Assembly (NCBI GenBank): GCA_030680575.1
Contig: JAUXVI010000024.1
Span: forward strand, 1 to 64,000
Source: Hylemonella sp.
Lineage (GTDB): Bacteria; Pseudomonadota; Gammaproteobacteria; Burkholderiales; Burkholderiaceae_C
Direction of reading: 5' to 3'
DNA length: 64,000 nucleotides
This document shows positions 57,425-64,000 of the stretch, piece after piece. The notes beneath the pieces are model-generated. The model worked only from the letters and a program-made list of their open reading frames with translations. It was not told the DNA's origin and did not search any database. Position 1 is the stretch's first letter. Every line of letters starts with the position of its first letter. The translations under genes were made by a program, and so were the position numbers.

Positions 57425-57952
57425 TCAGCGTCGTAGTAAAGGCTCGACCAGCGCCGTCGCTTCGCGCCCGGTCCAGTCCACCTCACCGCGCACACGCTGG
57501 CGCGGCCGGCCCTCGGCATCAATCAGGATGGTGGTAGGAAACACATTGGCACCCCACTGCTTGGCAATGTCACCGCTCTGATCGAGCAGCACCGGCAGGC
57601 TCATGCCGGTGGACTGCACGTACTGGCTGATGCGGCGCGGCCCCTCGCGGAAATTGATCGCCAGCACCACCAGTTTCTCGGGGCCATAGATCTCAGCCAG
57701 TTGCTGCAGCGTCGGCATCTCGTTGCGACAAGGCTCGCACCAGCTGGCCCAGAAATTCAGCAGCACGGCGCGGCCGCGCAGGTCGGCCAGCTTCCACACC
57801 TTGCCCTGCAGATCCATGGCCTGCAACGGCGGTACCGCCAGACTGGGCGGCCAGCGCGTCAGATCAAAGCTGGCGGCCCGAGCCGTCGGCAGCAGGCTGA
57901 CCGCGCCCGCCCAGACGGCCAGCCGCTGGAGCACCTGACGCCGCAGGCGCAT
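57425..57952 (-). CDS. TlpA-like thiol-disulfide oxidoreductase
   Basis: A 175-residue exported thioredoxin-fold protein. A signal-like N terminus (RQVLQRLAVWAGAVSLLPTARA) precedes the thioredoxin domain with LLNFWASWCEPCRNEMPTL (active CEPC), VVLAINFREG and the cis-Pro region FPTTILIDAEGRPRQRVRG. It reduces periplasmic disulfides, often in cytochrome c maturation. I use ATG 57952, with AGGAAG eight bases upstream; longer frames run into the 56-bp palindromic repeat. Confidence 0.9.
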   Translation of the reverse strand: MRLRRQVLQRLAVWAGAVSLLPTARAASFDLTRWPPSLAVPPLQAMDLQGKVWKLADLRGRAVLLNFWASWCEPCRNEMPTLQQLAEIYGPEKLVVLAINFREGPRRISQYVQSTGMSLPVLLDQSGDIAKQWGANVFPTTILIDAEGRPRQRVRGEVDWTGREATALVEPLLRR

Positions 57953-57985
57953 GGCGGAGGCTTCCTGCATTTCTCGATTTGGCAT

Positions 57986-58041
57986 CAAATCAGGCTTAAG
58001 CCCTTGTTTTATATGCGTCAACAGCTATTAAATTTATAGCA
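57986..58041 (+). repeat. 56-bp palindromic repeat (copy 5), between tlpA-like gene and alaS
   Basis: CAAATCAGGCTTAAGCCCTT, GTTTTATATGCGTCAACAGC and TATTAAATTTATAGCA; the end forms the hairpin GCTATTAAATTTATAGC. This intergenic copy looks the most intact and can serve as the reference for the family. Confidence 0.75.
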
Positions 58042-58042
58042 A

Positions 58043-60664
58043 TCAAAGCTTGTCCGCCACCCAGCCCTGCACGCTGGCCAGCGCCGCACCGAGTTTGCTG
58101 GCATCAGTACCGCCGGCCATGGCCATGTCGGGCTTGCCGCCGCCCTTGCCGCCAACTTGTTGGGCCACGAAGTTGACCAGCTCACCGGCCTTGACTTTGC
58201 CCACGCTGTCGGCGGTGACGCCGGCGGCCAGCTGCACCTTGTCGCCGTCCACCGCTGCCAGCACGATGGCCGCGGTCTTGAGCTTGTTCTTGAGCTGGTC
58301 CAGGGTGTCGCGCAGGGTCTTGGCATCGGCACCGTCGAGCTTCGCTGCCAGCACCTTGATGCCTTTCACGTCCACCGCCTGCGTCACCAGATCGTCGCCC
58401 TGGCTGGAGGCCAGTTTGCCCTTGAGGGCGGCGATTTCCTTCTCCAGCGCCTTGACCTGGTCCAGCACCTGGCCCAGGCGGGTGTTGAGTTCTGTCGCCG
58501 GTGCCTTGAGCGTGCTGGCGGCCTGCGTCACGGTGTCTTCCAGTTGCTGCAGGTAGGCCAGCGCGTTCTGGCCGGTGACGGCCTCAATACGGCGCACGCC
58601 AGCGGCCACGCCGCCCTCGGCCACCACCTTGAACAAACCGATGTCGCCGGTGCGCTGCACATGGGTGCCACCGCACAGTTCGCGGCTGCTGCCGATGTCG
58701 AGCACGCGCACGCTGTCGCCGTACTTCTCGCCGAACAGCATCATGGCGCCGGTCTTCTGCGCCGACTCGATGTCCATCACACGCGCCTGCGTGGCTTCGT
58801 TGTCCAGAATCTCGGCGTTCACCTGGGCTTCGATGGCGCGGATCTGCGCTTCGGTCACGGGTGCGTTGTGGGCGAAGTCGAAACGAGTGCGCTCGGCATT
58901 CACCAGCGAGCCCTTCTGCTGCACGTGGCTGCCCAGCACTTCGCGCAAGGCCTTGTGCATCAGGTGCGTGACCGAGTGGTTGCGCTCGGTGGCAGCACGT
59001 GTTTCCAGGTTCACCAGCGCAGTCACCTGGTCACCCACATTGAGCGTGCCCTGGGCCACGGTGCCGTGGTGGCCAAAGACATCGGCCTTGATCTTCTGCG
59101 TGTCGCCCACGTCGAAACGGGCCGAGCCGGCCAGCAGCAGGCCTTCGTCGCCAACCTGACCGCCGCTTTCGGCATAAAAAGGCGTGGTGTCCAGCACCAC
59201 CACCCCGTTTTGCCCGGCTTTCAGGGCTGCAACCGGCGTCCCGTCGGCGTAAAGCGCTACGATTTTTGCAGCAGCCTCCAGCGTCTCGTAACCGACGAAC
59301 TCGTTGCCGGCACCGCTGTACTCCAGCGCCTTGTCCATCTTGAACTTGCCGGCGGCGCGGGCCTGCGCTTTCTGCTTGTCCATGGCGGCGTGGAAGCCGG
59401 CCTCGTCCACGCTCAGGCCGCGCTCGCGGCAGACGTCGGCCGACAGATCGAGCGGGAAGCCGTAGGTGTCGTGCAGCTTGAAGGCCACCTCGCCCGGCAG
59501 CACCTTGGCGTTGGCCAAGGCCGCATCCAGAATCTCCATGCCGTTTTCCAGCGTCTCGAAGAAGCGCTCTTCCTCGGCCTTCAAGACCTCGGTGATGCGC
59601 TGCTCCTGTTCTTTCAGGCGCGGGTAGGCATCACCCATCTGGCGCACCAGCTCAGCCACCAGCTTGTGGAAGAAGGGTTTCTTCTGGCCCAGCTTGTAGC
59701 CGTGGCGGATAGCACGACGCACGATACGGCGCTGCACATAACCGCGGCCTTCGTTGCTCGGGATCACGCCGTCGCTCACCAGGAAGGCGGTGGCGCGGAT
59801 GTGGTCGGCAATCACGCGCAGCGAGGGGTTGGCCAGGTCTGTGGTGCCGACTTCACGGGCGGCCGCCTTGATCAGCGCATCGAACAGGTCGATCTCGTAG
59901 TTGCTGTGCACGTGCTGCAGGATGGCGGCCAGGCGCTCCAGGCCCATGCCGGTGTCGACGCAGGGCGCCGGCAGCGGCGTGACGGCACCGGTCTCGTCCA
60001 TATTGAACTGCATGAACACGTTGTTCCAGATCTCGATGAAACGGTCGCCGTCTTCATCGGGGCTGCCCGGGGGGCCGCCGGGAATGTGGTCGCCGTGGTC
60101 GTAGAAGATCTCGCTGCAGGGGCCGCAGGGGCCGGTGTCGGCCATCATCCAGAAGTTGTCAGACTTGTAGCGCCCGCCCTTGTTGTCGCCGATGCGGATC
60201 ACACGCTCGGGCGGCAGGCCGATCTCTTTCGTCCAGATGTCGTAGGCCTCGTCGTCCTCGGCATACACCGTGGCCAGCAGGCGCTCGGGCGGCAGCTTGT
60301 AGACCTCGGTCAGCAGCTCCCAGGCCCACTTGAGCGACTCACGCTTGAAGTAGTCGCCGAAGCTCCAGTTGCCCAGCATCTCAAAGAAGGTGTGGTGGCG
60401 CGCGGTGTAGCCCACGTTCTCCAGATCGTTGTGCTTGCCGCCGGCGCGCAGGCAGGCCTGCACCGAGGTGGCGCGCACGTAGCTGCGCTTGTCAGTGCCG
60501 AGGAACACGTCCTTGAACTGCACCATGCCGGAGTTGGTGAACATCAGGGTCGGGTCGTTGCCCGGCACCAGCGGGCTGGAGGCGACAACGGTGTGCCCCT
60601 TGGCGGCAAAGAAGTCCAGAAAGGTCTTGCGGATGTCGGCAACGGAGAAGGCGGGTTGGCTCAT
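58043..60664 (-). CDS. alaS: Alanyl-tRNA synthetase
   Basis: Full-length AlaRS of 873 residues. The aminoacylation domain begins [20 protein letters not shown] with [20 protein letters not shown] and [20 protein letters not shown]; the editing domain has [20 protein letters not shown] (zinc HxxxH) and [17 protein letters not shown] (CxxxH); the C-Ala domain ends with [12 protein letters not shown]. It charges tRNA(Ala) and clears Ser and Gly errors. The start is ATG 60664; eleven further N-terminal residues in the frame have no family match. The stop lies two bases from a 56-bp palindromic repeat. Confidence 0.98.
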   Translation of the reverse strand: MSQPAFSVADIRKTFLDFFAAKGHTVVASSPLVPGNDPTLMFTNSGMVQFKDVFLGTDKRSYVRATSVQACLRAGGKHNDLENVGYTARHHTFFEMLGNWSFGDYFKRESLKWAWELLTEVYKLPPERLLATVYAEDDEAYDIWTKEIGLPPERVIRIGDNKGGRYKSDNFWMMADTGPCGPCSEIFYDHGDHIPGGPPGSPDEDGDRFIEIWNNVFMQFNMDETGAVTPLPAPCVDTGMGLERLAAILQHVHSNYEIDLFDALIKAAAREVGTTDLANPSLRVIADHIRATAFLVSDGVIPSNEGRGYVQRRIVRRAIRHGYKLGQKKPFFHKLVAELVRQMGDAYPRLKEQEQRITEVLKAEEERFFETLENGMEILDAALANAKVLPGEVAFKLHDTYGFPLDLSADVCRERGLSVDEAGFHAAMDKQKAQARAAGKFKMDKALEYSGAGNEFVGYETLEAAAKIVALYADGTPVAALKAGQNGVVVLDTTPFYAESGGQVGDEGLLLAGSARFDVGDTQKIKADVFGHHGTVAQGTLNVGDQVTALVNLETRAATERNHSVTHLMHKALREVLGSHVQQKGSLVNAERTRFDFAHNAPVTEAQIRAIEAQVNAEILDNEATQARVMDIESAQKTGAMMLFGEKYGDSVRVLDIGSSRELCGGTHVQRTGDIGLFKVVAEGGVAAGVRRIEAVTGQNALAYLQQLEDTVTQAASTLKAPATELNTRLGQVLDQVKALEKEIAALKGKLASSQGDDLVTQAVDVKGIKVLAAKLDGADAKTLRDTLDQLKNKLKTAAIVLAAVDGDKVQLAAGVTADSVGKVKAGELVNFVAQQVGGKGGGKPDMAMAGGTDASKLGAALASVQGWVADKL

Positions 60665-60852
60665 GGTGTGTAGGTGGCCGCGCCGCCGATCCGACAAGAA
60701 TCGCTGCGGGCACGTAACTGCTTGATTTATTTGAACAAACGATTATAAGTTTTGCATGGCTTGGCGCGCCCTGTCGCCCCGGTGATGCCCCTTGGCAAAA
60801 CATGCTGGCAAAATCGTCTGCCATACCCATAACACCCTGAAGAGACACTCCC

Positions 60853-62337
60853 ATGGACATGAAAAGCTCCCCGCTTTCCCTGCTGAAAGACCCGACCCTG
60901 CTCAAGACCGACGCGCTGATCAACGGCCAATGGGTCAAGGGGGCAGCGGCCACGCGCTTTGACGTGCATGACCCGAGCAACGGCGCCAAGCTGGCCGACG
61001 TGGCCAACCTGGGGCCGGCCGATGCCGAGCTGGCCATCAAGGCCGCCAATGCCGCCTGGCCGGCCTGGCGTGCCAAGACGGCCAAGGAGCGCAGCATCAT
61101 CTTGCGCAAGTGGTTCGACCTGCTGATGGCCAACCAGGAAGACCTGGGCCGCATCATGACCGCCGAGCAGGGCAAACCCTTCCCGGAGGCCAAGGGTGAA
61201 GTGGCCTACGGCGCCAGCTTTGTCGAGTGGTTCGCGGAAGAAGCCAAGCGCGTCAACGGCGAAACCCTGCCTCCCTTCGACAACAACCGCCGCCTGATGG
61301 TAATCCGCCAGCCGATCGGCGTCTGCGCGGCCATCACGCCGTGGAACTTCCCGCTGGCCATGATCACGCGCAAGGTGGCGCCGGCACTGGCGGCCGGCTG
61401 CCCGGTCATCATCAAACCGGCCGAGCTGACGCCGCTGACCGCGCTCGCCGCGGCCGAGCTTGCCGTGCGCGCCGGCATTCCGGCCGGCGTGCTCAACCTG
61501 ATCACCGCCGACGGTGACAACTCGATCGCCGTGGGCAAGGTGTTCTGCGCCAGCGACGTGGTGCGCCACATCAGCTTCACCGGTTCCACCGAAGTCGGCC
61601 GCATCCTGATGGCGCAGAGCGCCCCGACGGTCAAGAAACTGTCGCTGGAACTGGGCGGCAACGCCCCCTTTATCGTCTTTGACGACGCCGACATCGACTC
61701 CGCCGTGGAAGGCGCCATGGCCAGCAAGTACCGCAACGCCGGCCAGACCTGCGTCTGCGCCAACCGCATCTATGTGCAAGACGGCGTGTACGACGAGTTC
61801 GTGCAGAAGTTCGCTGCCAAGGTCAAGGCGGTCAAGGTCGGCAACGGCTTCGAGGACGGCGTGTCGCAGGGCCCGCTGATCGAGGACGCTGCCGTGGACA
61901 AGGTGGTGCGCCACGTGGCCGACGCTGTGGCCAAGGGCGGCAAGATCCTGACCGGTGGCAAGAAGATGGGTGGCCAGTTCTTTGAGCCGACCGTGATTTC
62001 GGAAGCCAACGCCAGCATGCTGTGCGCCACCGAGGAAACCTTCGGCCCCTTCGCCCCGGTGTTCCGCTTCAAGACCGAGCAGGAAGCCATCGACGCGGCC
62101 AACGCCACCATCTTCGGCCTGGCCAGCTACTTCTACAGCCGGGACGTGGGCCGCATCTTCCGCGTCAGCGAGGCGCTGGAGTACGGCATGGTCGGCATCA
62201 ACGTTGGCATCCTGGCCACCGAGCATGTCCCGTTCGGCGGCGTCAAGCAGTCCGGCCTGGGCCGCGAGGGCTCCAGCCACGGCATGGAAGACTACGTCGA
62301 GATGAAGTACCTGTGTCTGGGCGACATCCTGAAATAG
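60853..62337 (+). CDS. gabD: NAD(P)-dependent succinate-semialdehyde dehydrogenase
   Basis: A 494-residue aldehyde dehydrogenase. ITPWNFPLAMITRKVAPALA, FTGSTEVGRILM, LELGGNAPFIVFDDAD (catalytic Glu) and YRNAGQTCVCANRIYVQ (catalytic Cys) define the family; DMTAEQGKP-like IMTAEQGKPFPEAKGE and GMEDYVEMKYLCLG at the end fit GabD/SSADH. It oxidises succinate semialdehyde to succinate in 4-aminobutyrate and related pathways. AGAGA precedes ATG 60853; it is divergent from alaS. No gabT is in the window, so it may instead serve another semialdehyde. Confidence 0.92.
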   Translation: MDMKSSPLSLLKDPTLLKTDALINGQWVKGAAATRFDVHDPSNGAKLADVANLGPADAELAIKAANAAWPAWRAKTAKERSIILRKWFDLLMANQEDLGRIMTAEQGKPFPEAKGEVAYGASFVEWFAEEAKRVNGETLPPFDNNRRLMVIRQPIGVCAAITPWNFPLAMITRKVAPALAAGCPVIIKPAELTPLTALAAAELAVRAGIPAGVLNLITADGDNSIAVGKVFCASDVVRHISFTGSTEVGRILMAQSAPTVKKLSLELGGNAPFIVFDDADIDSAVEGAMASKYRNAGQTCVCANRIYVQDGVYDEFVQKFAAKVKAVKVGNGFEDGVSQGPLIEDAAVDKVVRHVADAVAKGGKILTGGKKMGGQFFEPTVISEANASMLCATEETFGPFAPVFRFKTEQEAIDAANATIFGLASYFYSRDVGRIFRVSEALEYGMVGINVGILATEHVPFGGVKQSGLGREGSSHGMEDYVEMKYLCLGDILK

Positions 62338-62351
62338 CCACCTACGGCTAT
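62334..62351. terminator. Short hairpin between gabD and the lipoprotein gene
   Basis: ATAGCC and GGCTAT pair around a six-base loop, overlapping the gabD stop codon. No T-run follows, so it is a weak candidate for shared termination of the two convergent genes. Confidence 0.3.
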
Positions 62352-62989
62352 CAAGGTATCGTGGGCGATGGCGTTCCCGTGTCCACAGGCGGCGTGATGG
62401 TGTCCGAGGTCGTGCTGCCGGGATTCGTCGTCGAGCCGTCCACCGGATTGGGCTGAGGCGCCGCAGCTACCGGCTGTGGCAGGGCTGGCGCCATGGGCGT
62501 TGCCGCCAATGCCGCATTGCCGGTGGACACCTGTGTCTTGGAAATAGTGACGATCGCGTCCAGGAATTGCTGATAAATCCTCAACTCGGTCACAGGATCG
62601 GCATTGACGTTGGACGCCAGTTCGCACGCACGGTAAAGCAACTCGCGCGAAATCAGTACCGCCGGGTTGCGCCCGCCCAGATCGACCCCCCCTCTGGCGG
62701 AACTGCTGCCAATGGCGCCCACGCCACCCGATTGGGTTGGCACGCCCAGCTCGACCCCCGAACTGCTGGTCGTGATCGCGTCAGGTCCCGGCCCGCGGCA
62801 GTAACGCTCCTTCGTGCCATGCGCCTTGAAATAGGTGAACTGGCGCGCATAGTCAGCCGCCACCACGTCGATGCCCTGGCGATCGATCACCATTTCCGGC
62901 CGGGCATTCCTGTCTCCCGGGCCGGCGCAGCCCGCCAGCACCAGGCTTGCGGCAACGCCGCTGAATTGCAGAAGATTTCTTGTCCTCAT
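62351..62989 (-). CDS. Unknown lipoprotein next to cysteine-rich repeat protein
   Basis: A 212-residue protein with a lipoprotein signal (GVAASLVLAGC, modified Cys21). The mature part has a conserved-looking middle (VDLGGRNPAVLISRELLYRACEL, AIVTISKTQVSTGN in short pieces) and a low-complexity tail rich in Pro, Thr and Ala. I do not know the family. RBS GGGGGAGA is strong. It follows the cysteine-rich gene by 29 bases and is probably in its operon, so the two may work together on the cell surface. It converges with gabD. Confidence 0.7.
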   Translation of the reverse strand: MRTRNLLQFSGVAASLVLAGCAGPGDRNARPEMVIDRQGIDVVAADYARQFTYFKAHGTKERYCRGPGPDAITTSSSGVELGVPTQSGGVGAIGSSSARGGVDLGGRNPAVLISRELLYRACELASNVNADPVTELRIYQQFLDAIVTISKTQVSTGNAALAATPMAPALPQPVAAAPQPNPVDGSTTNPGSTTSDTITPPVDTGTPSPTIP

Positions 62990-63018
62990 GCCAATCTCCC
63001 CCTTTGTACTGGTTCAGG

Positions 63019-64000
63019 TCAGTATTGAGCCGCGACTGACGGGAAAGGCTCATCCACAAAGCATTTGGGTTGCGTATAGGCCTCGACCACGCCGGCCACG
63101 CCCGTAGGATCCAGCCCCGCCAGATCACGCAACGTCTGATCGGCCTGCGGCCCCTGTTGCTTGACCGCCATCTGGTATTCCAGCTTCACATACTCCTTGG
63201 CAACCCACTTGTAGGCATTGGTTGTGAACTGCTGCTTGAGCGTGTCTACCACTTCCTTGCTGGTCATCTCCTCCAGACGGACGGCGTAGCCCTCCAGCAG
63301 GCGCCCGAAGGCGGCACGTGTGGCCTTGAGGTCACGCGCGGCAGCTGCCGCCTTGACCTCCTTCATCGCCGCTTCGGTTTCCGAACTCTCCCCAAAGGTC
63401 AGGATGTTGACCGCCAACATCAACGGCGCGATGACCATATTAGCCGTGCTGGATACGCACTGCATCTTGCTGGAGGCACAGCCGGCTCCACACCCAACCT
63501 TGCCGTCTGGACAGTTTTGCCAGCACACGGGCCCAACGCCGTGGAAACCCGCCTTGCATTGCGAATAGCACAAGCCCGCATCTTCCTCCTGACCCGCCTC
63601 ACACTGCATCGATGAGCCCGCGCCGCGCGTGTAGGTTTTCTTGGCAAGCGTGTCGACCGGCCGGAAACAGCTGACGCCTGTGTTCGAATAGCCTTCCGGG
63701 CAGCTTTGATAGCAGAAGCCTCCCTTGCGGTACATGCCGGCAGGACAAGTCATGTGGCTCATGCTGATCGACTTGGGTGGCCACGCGCGGTAGCAGGATG
63801 CCCCCATGTTCCTGAAATGGCTGGGACAATTCGCCGCCTGATAGTGCAGATGAGTGGTGTCTGCGCCCCGTGTGCACAGCGCGCCGGTGTCGGTATAGCC
63901 GGAGGGGCAGTGCTCCCAGCACACCGGCCCTGCGCCGCCATAGCCTTCACGGCACTGCGGGTAGCACAGAGCACCGTTTTCCTGCTCACCCGGAGCACAC
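63019..64000 (-). CDS. Cysteine-rich repeat protein, 5' end outside the window
   Basis: The frame is open to the right edge (start lies beyond 64000); the GTG at 63924 is internal. The visible 327 residues begin with repeats of about 30 residues, each like GALCYPQCREGYGGAGPVCW, HCPSGYTDTGALC, MYRKGGFCYQSCPEGYSNTG and GLCYSQCKAGFHGVGPVCW: Gly-x-x-Cys-Tyr-x-x-Cys-x-x-Gly-Tyr-x-x-x-Gly-x-x-Cys. After the repeats a CSSKMQCVSS segment, a hydrophobic stretch (NMVIAPLMLAVNILTF) and a helical charged domain follow. The repeats resemble secreted, disulfide-bonded modules more common in eukaryotes. It is upstream of the lipoprotein gene and likely exported. Function unknown. Confidence 0.75.
   Translation of the reverse strand, partial: CAPGEQENGALCYPQCREGYGGAGPVCWEHCPSGYTDTGALCTRGADTTHLHYQAANCPSHFRNMGASCYRAWPPKSISMSHMTCPAGMYRKGGFCYQSCPEGYSNTGVSCFRPVDTLAKKTYTRGAGSSMQCEAGQEEDAGLCYSQCKAGFHGVGPVCWQNCPDGKVGCGAGCASSKMQCVSSTANMVIAPLMLAVNILTFGESSETEAAMKEVKAAAAARDLKATRAAFGRLLEGYAVRLEEMTSKEVVDTLKQQFTTNAYKWVAKEYVKLEYQMAVKQQGPQADQTLRDLAGLDPTGVAGVVEAYTQPKCFVDEPFPSVAAQY

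Noticed and set aside
59216-59290. Possible sixth copy of the 56-bp palindromic repeat inside alaS
   Set aside because: Some bases look alike (GCGCTACGATTTTTGC), but AlaRS aligns with other family members there without extra length, so it is normal coding sequence.
58157-60673. 838-codon plus-strand frame across alaS
   Set aside because: Antisense of alaS; no domain and typical shadow composition.

Overview
This 64 kb window is high-GC bacterial chromosome. Gene content and repeats point to a betaproteobacterium of the order Burkholderiales, most likely family Comamonadaceae. The clues are a Bug/TctC-type binding protein inside an aromatic-acid operon, a sigma32-type grpE-dnaK-dnaJ locus, MoxR/DUF58, TrhO, GluQ and TrmB proteins of betaproteobacterial type, and several families of short extragenic repeats. 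Almost all of it is coding. I found no rRNA, tRNA, CRISPR array, transposase or phage module.

Layout. (1) 1-9.2 kb: a catabolic block for a CoA-activated aromatic (phenylpropanoid/ferulate-like) acid: MetE-like protein (cut by the left edge), ComFB-like protein, amidohydrolase, then a plus-strand run of crotonase, feruloyl-CoA synthase-like ligase, SDR dehydrogenase, Bug binding protein, acyl-CoA dehydrogenase and MarR regulator. A strong inverted repeat in the divergent promoter region is the likely MarR operator. (2) 9.3-14.2 kb: HxlR regulator, FKBP isomerase and the heat-shock genes grpE, dnaK and dnaJ, with a near-consensus sigma32 promoter. (3) 14.2-17.4 kb: beta-CASP metallo-hydrolase, a truncated EptA-like membrane protein and nitronate monooxygenase. 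(4) 17.4-26.1 kb: acyl-CoA dehydrogenase, EtfAB and a branched-chain-type ABC transporter that includes a permease-ATPase fusion. Two perfect palindromes look like operators. (5) 26.1-31.2 kb: MscS channel, Tat-exported DsrE-like protein, HDAC-family deacetylase, MoxR and DUF58. (6) 31.2-36 kb: an AT-rich orphan gene between inverted repeats, dnaE, and a 236-bp inverted-repeat structure. (7) 36-44 kb: TrhO, a pirin-flavodoxin-pirin set divergent from a LysR regulator, an FAD oxidoreductase, GluQ, TrmB and an RluA-type pseudouridine synthase. (8) 44-51 kb: thiolase-like protein plus acyl-CoA dehydrogenase, a degenerate HD-GYP protein facing a diguanylate cyclase, and a serine hydrolase lipoprotein. 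(9) 51-57.5 kb: Sel1 repeats fused to two CbxX-type AAA+ domains, a transglutaminase-like protein, a divergently transcribed homologue of the Bacillus transglutaminase Tgl, and an acyltransferase. (10) 57.4-64 kb: TlpA-like thioredoxin, alaS, succinate-semialdehyde dehydrogenase, a lipoprotein and a cysteine-rich repeat protein cut by the right edge.

How parts fit together. The first block would activate an aromatic acid to its CoA thioester and shorten the side chain by hydration, dehydrogenation and acyl-CoA dehydrogenation. EtfAB can take electrons from the several acyl-CoA dehydrogenases in the window. The most unusual items are the Tgl-like protein, the Sel1-AAA-AAA protein, the cysteine-rich repeat protein, a 56-bp palindromic repeat read in-frame inside both gluQ and trmB, and the orphan gene framed by inverted repeats. 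All functional calls come from reading motifs and remembered family features; no database search was run.
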